NCBI GenBank assembly: GCA_018814505.1
Contig: JAHIZQ010000278.1
Span: 1 to 8,383, forward strand
Reading direction: 5' to 3'
DNA: 8,383 bases
Source: Candidatus Omnitrophota bacterium
Lineage (GTDB): Bacteria > Omnitrophota > Gorgyraeia > Tantalellales > Tantalellaceae
Under the pieces are notes generated by a model, which was not told the origin of the DNA, did no database searches, and worked only from the letters and a program-made list of their open reading frames with translations. This document shows, one piece after another, positions 5,396 through 8,383 of the stretch. Each line of letters opens with the position of its first letter. The stretch's first letter is position 1. Made by a program: the position numbers and the translations under genes.

Positions 5396-5431
5396 TTAGC
5401 ATAGTAGGCTGAAGAAAAACAGGTTGTTTTT
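5396..5431 (+). promoter_or_regulatory. Extra hairpin pair upstream of the amtB-operon antiterminator
   Basis: TTAGC[ATAGTAG]GCTGA (5396-5412) has a C-G-closed loop with A1 and G4. It is followed by AAAAAC[AGGTT]GTTTTT (5415-5431), closed by C-G but with a 5-nt loop that lacks G at position 4. It looks like a diverged copy of the module downstream; no G+C-rich terminator overlaps it. Confidence 0.35.
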
Positions 5432-5439
5432 TAGAGTTT

Positions 5440-5479
5440 TATTGCAAAGTAAGTAATATATTTAGACAGAGACGTCCAA
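5440..5479 (+). promoter_or_regulatory. Candidate ANTAR-type antiterminator in the amtB-operon leader
   Basis: First hairpin: TATTGC[AAAGTAA]GTAATA (5440-5458), C-G closed, A1 and G4. Second: TTAGAC[AGAGAC]GTCCAA (5462-5479), a hexaloop with A1 and G4 closed by C-G, three core pairs plus two more beyond an A-C mismatch. The second overlaps the 5' arm of the terminator that starts at 5470, so binding that favoured it would block termination. Spacing between the hairpins is 3 nt. Confidence 0.55.
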
Positions 5480-5529
5480 TTTGTTGCCAAGATGGCAGAG
5501 GAGTAACGCAAATTGAACGTCTTTTTTTT
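5470..5529 (+). terminator. Intrinsic terminator in the amtB-operon leader
   Basis: AGACGT (5470-5475) plus CAATTTG (5477-5483) pairs with CAAATTG (5509-5515) plus ACGTCT (5517-5522), with one C-A mismatch. The loop is about 25 nt, and a run of eight T ends at 5529. It lies about 90 nt before the porin ATG, so it either ends the sigma-gene transcript or attenuates the next operon; the overlapping A1/G4 hairpin favours a conditional role. Confidence 0.8.
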
Positions 5530-5555
5530 ATTTAAGAAAGCTTTTATTCTTAAAT
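5530..5555 (+). other. A+T-rich inverted repeat in the porin 5' region
   Basis: ATTTAAGAA (5530-5538) and TTCTTAAAT (5547-5555) are perfect 9-bp arms around an 8-nt loop, immediately after the leader terminator. No T-run follows. It may protect or stabilise read-through mRNA or be a protein-binding site; nothing in the sequence decides this. Confidence 0.4.
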
Positions 5556-5620
5556 AAAGTTTTTGAAATCAATAAAATTTAATATGTAACCGAAAGCCTG
5601 GAAAAGAATAGAGGAACATT

Positions 5621-6397
5621 ATGAAGATTGGAAAAAAAATAACATTGATGTGTTTATCATTTTTTTATCTGTATAACACTGTTATACAGATGGAAGTTTT
5701 CGCGGATGAAAAAGTAAAACCCGAGTGGGTTCCTGAAATAAGCGCAGAAACATCTTTTGAAACAAAATATATCTGGCGGGGGCAGACGTTAGTTGATAAT
5801 GCTGTTATTCAGCCGGGAGCGTCACTTGGCTTTAATGGTTTTAAGTTTTCCGTTTGGGGCAATTATGACGCGGGTCTTTTAGACAGGCTTACGGAATGGG
5901 ATTATACGTTTGATTATACGTTAAATGTAGGAACAGTTAAGGATGAGTTGAATGTGGATATCGGAATTCCAGAAATTTTCGATCCAATGGAAATATCTTT
6001 GGGATATATCTTATACACTTTTCCTAATCTTAGCGGGAATGCTTTTGATTCTCAGGAAATTTACGCGGGGTTCTCATATACTGCTTTTGGTTTAACACCG
6101 ATGGTTAAATATTATTGCGACTTTGATTCAGGCTCCGGTTCTTATTGGGAGTTTGGAGGTAGTTATTTCGCCGAGTTGGCGAAAGATATAAATGCGGGAA
6201 TTAGCACTGTCGCGGGTTATAATGCCGGCCAATGGGGATATGATAGGAGTTTCAGTAATTTGCTTTTCTCAGGTGATATAGCCGTTACAGTTTTAAAATA
6301 TTTTGTTCTTTCGCCGAATGTAAATTATTCATTGGCGTTGGATAAACAATATAGTTCTGAGTTTTATGGAGGAATAAAAGTTAGTATTGAATATTAA
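5621..6397 (+). CDS. TorF-like outer-membrane porin linked to amtB
   Basis: A 258-residue exported beta-barrel protein. The N-terminus has basic residues (KIGKK), a hydrophobic stretch and a likely signal peptidase I site after VFA (about residue 28). The mature part begins with SAETSFETKYIWRGQ...VIQPGASLGFNGFKFSVWGNYD, which matches the start of the TorF family of putative porins (TIGR02001-like). Alternating aromatic and polar strands follow, and the protein ends in an aromatic residue after YGGIKVSIEY, the usual outer-membrane assembly signal. GAGG at 5611-5614 gives a good start. amtB begins 22 nt after the stop, so the two are almost certainly one operon. Passage of ammonium or a small nitrogen compound through the outer membrane is the natural inference. 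An 11-bp palindrome lies inside the signal-peptide codons. Confidence 0.8.
   Translation: MKIGKKITLMCLSFFYLYNTVIQMEVFADEKVKPEWVPEISAETSFETKYIWRGQTLVDNAVIQPGASLGFNGFKFSVWGNYDAGLLDRLTEWDYTFDYTLNVGTVKDELNVDIGIPEIFDPMEISLGYILYTFPNLSGNAFDSQEIYAGFSYTAFGLTPMVKYYCDFDSGSGSYWEFGGSYFAELAKDINAGISTVAGYNAGQWGYDRSFSNLLFSGDIAVTVLKYFVLSPNVNYSLALDKQYSSEFYGGIKVSIEY
5667..5691 (+). repeat. Perfect palindrome within the porin signal-peptide codons
   Basis: The arms ATCTGTATAAC (5667-5677) and GTTATACAGAT (5681-5691) are exact complements around a 3-nt ACT loop. In RNA the stem could extend with several G-T and A-T pairs into the flanking T-run (5662-5666) and GGAAG (5692-5696). It starts about 46 nt after the ATG. 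It could be an mRNA hairpin that affects translation or decay, or an operator. Confidence 0.55.
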
Positions 6398-6419
6398 TGC
6401 CAAGAAAGGAGAGTAAAAA

Positions 6420-7685
6420 ATGGATAATATTGCTTTATATGCCAGTCAAACGGGTATTGATACATTGTGGGTTATGATTGCCGCGTTTATGGTGTTTATT
6501 ATGCAGGCTGGTTTTGGTATGCTGGAAGCTGGTTTGATTCGAACAAAAAATACCTGTAATGTTTTGATGAACAATTTTTTGGACTTTTGCATGGCGACAA
6601 TGGGGTTTTTTATGTTTGGATATGCCATAATGTTTGGTGAGGGTAACATACTTATGGGGTTAAAAGGATGGTTTCTTATCGGTGCTCATGGTGAAGGAAA
6701 TTTATCACTTTATACTCATTGGATATTTCATGCGGTTTTTTGCGGCGCGGCGGCAACTATTGTTGCTGGTGGCGTCGCGGAGAGAATGCGTTTTAAAGCG
6801 TATCTTATGTATTCTTTTATAATTTCAGCGTTTGTATATCCTTTAGTGGGACATTGGATATGGGGCGGCGGTTGGCTCGCAAAATTAAATTTTGCGGATT
6901 TTGCGGGTTCCACGGTTGTTCACGCACTTGGTGGAAGCGTGGCGTTGATTGGGACGCTTATTCTCGGGCCCCGAATCGGGAAATATAATAAAGACGGGTC
7001 AGCCAACGCGATAGAAGGGCATTCAATGACCTTGGCGTCTTTGGGGACACTCATTTTATGGTTTGCCTGGTTTGGGTTTAACCCGGGGTCAACCTTGCAT
7101 GTGGGAGATGGCAGTCAAATTGCCCATGTTGCGATGACAACAAATCTGTCTGCCGCGGCTGGTGGATTGAGCGGTATGTTTTTTGCCTGGTACAAATTTG
7201 GCAAACCCGATCTTACTATGACAATGAATGGCGCTTTAGCGGGACTGGTGGCAATTACTGCTTCTTGTGCTTATGTTATGCCGAATGAGGCAATTATTAT
7301 AGGTGCAATAGGCGGTATTGTTGTTGTTTTGGGTACGGTACTTTTGGATAAACTGCATGTTGATGATCCCGTAGGTGCTGTACCGGTTCATGCTATGAAT
7401 GGAATTTGGGGAACATTGGCTGTTGGCATATTTGGACATAAGGCGTTAGGTCTGGCTAATGATGGTTTAGCGCACGGTGGCGGATTTCTTCAGCTTGGCA
7501 TTCAGGCAATAGGGGTGTTTACCGTAGTTGCGTTTGTAAGCGGGATAATGTTTGTTGTTTTTAAACTTATTGATGTTTTAAGCGGCGGGCTTAGGGTGTC
7601 GAGAGAAGAAGAGTTAAAGGGGTTAGACATAACTCAACATGGTATGGAATCCTATGCGGGATTTGAAATATTTACGACAAAATAA
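6420..7685 (+). CDS. amtB: Ammonium channel/transporter AmtB
   Basis: Inner-membrane ammonium channel that imports NH3/NH4+ when external levels are low. At 421 residues with about 11 hydrophobic helices it is full length. Key features: MQAGFGMLEAGLIRTKN near 28-44; the Amt signature around DFAGSTVVHALGG with Asp160 and pore His168; WFAWFGFNPGS near 214-224; and the second pore histidine His324 in VPVHAMNGIWGT. The cytosolic tail LRVSREEELKGLDITQHGMESYAGFE is the conserved GlnK-docking and gating tail. There is no obvious cleaved signal peptide: the N-terminus runs quickly into the first helix. AAGGAGAG (6407-6414) precedes the ATG. The PII gene follows after 18 nt, the classical amtB-glnK pairing, although here glnK is second. 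Expression is probably tied to nitrogen status through the leader at 5396-5529. Confidence 0.97.
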   Translation: MDNIALYASQTGIDTLWVMIAAFMVFIMQAGFGMLEAGLIRTKNTCNVLMNNFLDFCMATMGFFMFGYAIMFGEGNILMGLKGWFLIGAHGEGNLSLYTHWIFHAVFCGAAATIVAGGVAERMRFKAYLMYSFIISAFVYPLVGHWIWGGGWLAKLNFADFAGSTVVHALGGSVALIGTLILGPRIGKYNKDGSANAIEGHSMTLASLGTLILWFAWFGFNPGSTLHVGDGSQIAHVAMTTNLSAAAGGLSGMFFAWYKFGKPDLTMTMNGALAGLVAITASCAYVMPNEAIIIGAIGGIVVVLGTVLLDKLHVDDPVGAVPVHAMNGIWGTLAVGIFGHKALGLANDGLAHGGGFLQLGIQAIGVFTVVAFVSGIMFVVFKLIDVLSGGLRVSREEELKGLDITQHGMESYAGFEIFTTK

Positions 7686-7703
7686 AAAAAGAGGAGGTAT
7701 AAA

Positions 7704-8045
7704 ATGAAATTAATAATCGCGATGATACAGCCTCATAAATTGCCGGATGTAAAGGAAGCGCTATATGCGGCAAAAGTACATAAAATGACGGTTTCTAACG
7801 CGCTTGGATGTGGACAACAGAAAGGCTATTCTGAAATGTACAGGGGCGTTTTGCATGAAGTTAATCTTCTGAAAAAAGTAAGGATTGAAATAGCTGTTAA
7901 TCAAGATTTCGTAGAAGCTACTGTTAAGGCGATAATAAAAGGAGCTAAAACTGGAAAAATCGGGGATGGAAAGATCTTTATCCTGGATTTGTATGAATGT
8001 ATACGAATTAGAACGGGAGAAAGAGGGGCTCCGGCTATCGGATAA
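7704..8045 (+). CDS. glnK: PII-family nitrogen regulator GlnK with His in place of Tyr51
   Basis: Trimeric signal protein that senses ATP/ADP and 2-oxoglutarate and plugs AmtB when nitrogen is sufficient. The 113-residue length is standard. Conserved elements are seen in order: Gln39-Lys40-Gly41 at the base of the T-loop, Tyr46-Arg47-Gly48, Lys58, the B-loop [10 protein letters not shown] (83-92), and RIRTGE (101-106) for nucleotide binding. The T-loop reads [13 protein letters not shown] where GlnK/GlnB of E. coli have RGAEYxVxFLPKV, so residue 51, the uridylylated tyrosine, is His. Control by GlnD-type uridylylation is therefore unlikely, while binding of effectors and Amt remains possible. 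The [16 protein letters not shown] segment resembles PII proteins of PVC-type bacteria. A strong GAGGAGG (7691-7697) precedes the ATG. It is co-transcribed with amtB. Confidence 0.95.
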   Translation: MKLIIAMIQPHKLPDVKEALYAAKVHKMTVSNALGCGQQKGYSEMYRGVLHEVNLLKKVRIEIAVNQDFVEATVKAIIKGAKTGKIGDGKIFILDLYECIRIRTGERGAPAIG

Positions 8046-8071
8046 AAAAATAAAAAAAAGGGTTACCATTA

Positions 8072-8101
8072 TTGTGACTTTTTTACTTTTGTTAGTAAGA
8101 T
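8072..8101 (+). promoter_or_regulatory. Weak candidate promoter of the third leader
   Basis: TTGTGA (8072-8077), an 18-bp spacer and TAAGAT (8096-8101), each four of six consensus bases. RNA would start near 8108, about 10 nt before the first hairpin, as in the sigma-gene leader. No good terminator separates glnK from it, so readthrough is also possible. Confidence 0.35.
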
Positions 8102-8115
8102 AAAGTATGTATGGG

Positions 8116-8183
8116 TAGAGATACATTGTTGGTATCTAAATGACGGTATTAATCAATACTATAGAGATACATTGTTAGTATCT
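8116..8183 (+). repeat. Duplicated stem-loop with A1/G4 loop
   Basis: A 22-nt unit occurs at 8116-8137 and 8162-8183 with one difference. Each folds as AGATAC[ATTGTTx]GTATCT (8119-8137 with x = G; 8165-8183 with x = A), C-G closed, A at loop position 1 and G at 4. Between them GTATT (8146-8150) can pair with AATAC (8155-8159). The exact conservation of loop and stem in both copies argues for recognition by one RNA-binding factor. Confidence 0.7.
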
Positions 8184-8209
8184 GCTTCAAAAAGAAACAA
8201 GGGCGTTTT
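8165..8209 (+). promoter_or_regulatory. Candidate ANTAR-type antiterminator in the third leader
   Basis: First hairpin: the second copy of the repeated stem-loop (8165-8183). Ten nt later: GAAAC[AAGGGC]GTTTT (8194-8209), a hexaloop with A1 and G4 closed by C-G, whose right arm lies in the 5' arm of the terminator starting at 8203. The two structures exclude each other. Its core AAAC[AAGGGC]GTTT differs by one base from that of sigma-leader module 3, AAAC[AATGGC]GTTT, although the terminators themselves differ. Confidence 0.62.
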
Positions 8210-8244
8210 AAACGTTTATACGTTTGAAACGTTTTTTTTTTTTT
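8203..8244 (+). terminator. Intrinsic terminator in the third leader
   Basis: GCGTTTTAAACGT (8203-8215) pairs with ACGTTTGAAACGT (8220-8232) around TTAT, using two G-T pairs, followed by T to position 8244 (13 in a row). Strong by inspection. It could end the glnK transcript or attenuate the gene at 8353; the overlapping hairpin and the upstream repeats favour the second. Beyond it, 8245-8340 shows nothing I can assign. Confidence 0.85.
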
Positions 8245-8352
8245 GCGCGTCAAGTATAAACATTTGGTGGCTGGTAAAATTTTAAGAATAGAAGGAAACT
8301 TTAGTAAAACATGTTAAACCATAACAAAAAATTTTAAAAAAGAGGAGAAGTT

Positions 8353-8383
8353 ATGTCGAAAAAAACAAAACAGGATATTTTAA
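8353..8383 (+). CDS. Start of a gene, possibly glutamine synthetase (3'-truncated)
   Basis: An ATG at 8353 follows a good AGAGGAG Shine-Dalgarno (8341-8347) and opens a frame to the window edge: MSKKTKQDIL. The pattern, a short polar start and then (R/Q)-(E/D)-(D/I), resembles the beginning of GlnA proteins such as MAKYTREDIEK. The position after amtB-glnK and a nitrogen-type leader supports this. Ten residues cannot establish the identity, so no symbol is given. Confidence 0.5.
   Translation, partial: MSKKTKQDIL

Noticed and set aside
5484..5510. TGGCAG followed by AACGCA, considered as a sigma54 -24/-12 promoter for the amtB operon
   Set aside because: The -12 element lacks the TTGC core, and the sequence lies inside the terminator loop.
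5322..5620. Glutamine (glnA-type) or other metabolite riboswitch in the amtB leader
   Set aside because: I found no recognisable junction core or conserved riboswitch motif; the paired A1/G4 hairpins explain the structure better.
8116..8183. Two-unit repeat considered as a remnant CRISPR array
   Set aside because: Only two units, each itself a perfect stem-loop, with a 24-nt A+T-rich gap and no cas genes; the hairpin and loop conservation fits a leader RNA better.

Overview
The window is AT-rich DNA (roughly 37% G+C by eye). All recognised genes lie on the + strand, with purine-rich Shine-Dalgarno sites. An outer-membrane beta-barrel with a signal peptide and a lipoprotein with a lipobox point to a bacterium with an outer membrane. 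The PII protein reads most like those of PVC-group or deltaproteobacterial lineages. A member of an uncultured phylum such as Omnitrophota or Elusimicrobiota would fit, but that is a low-confidence inference.

Left half (1-4484): the tail of an unrecognised protein; two adjacent CNNM/DUF21-CBS membrane proteins (CorC/HlyC-like, probable divalent-cation transport), only the first of which has the C-terminal CorC_HlyC domain; a small membrane protein with a TrkH-like pore segment followed by a TrkA-C (RCK_C) domain; a 45-residue entericidin-like lipoprotein; and a radical SAM protein of the PflA-like COG1313 type. The theme looks like cation homeostasis plus one unrelated enzyme.

Right half (4485-8383): a nitrogen-assimilation block. 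A strong sigma70-type promoter precedes a long untranslated leader and a small sigma-70 family protein. Then follow a second leader and a probable operon of TorF-like porin, ammonium channel (amtB) and PII signal protein (glnK). A third leader precedes the first 10 codons of a gene whose start resembles glutamine synthetase. Ammonium would cross the outer membrane through the porin and the inner membrane through Amt, gated by GlnK, and would be assimilated by the next enzyme if that identification holds.

The most interesting signal is in the three leaders. Each holds Rho-independent terminators whose 5' arms overlap a small alternative hairpin. In nearly all of these the apical loop is a hexaloop with A at position 1 and G at position 4, usually closed by C-G. 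A partner hairpin with the same A1/G4 loop lies just upstream. This is the architecture of ANTAR-protein antitermination leaders (NasR, EutV). The sigma-gene leader appears to hold three such modules in tandem within about 200 nt. No ANTAR protein is encoded in the window. The RNA folds were worked out by hand and were not computed.
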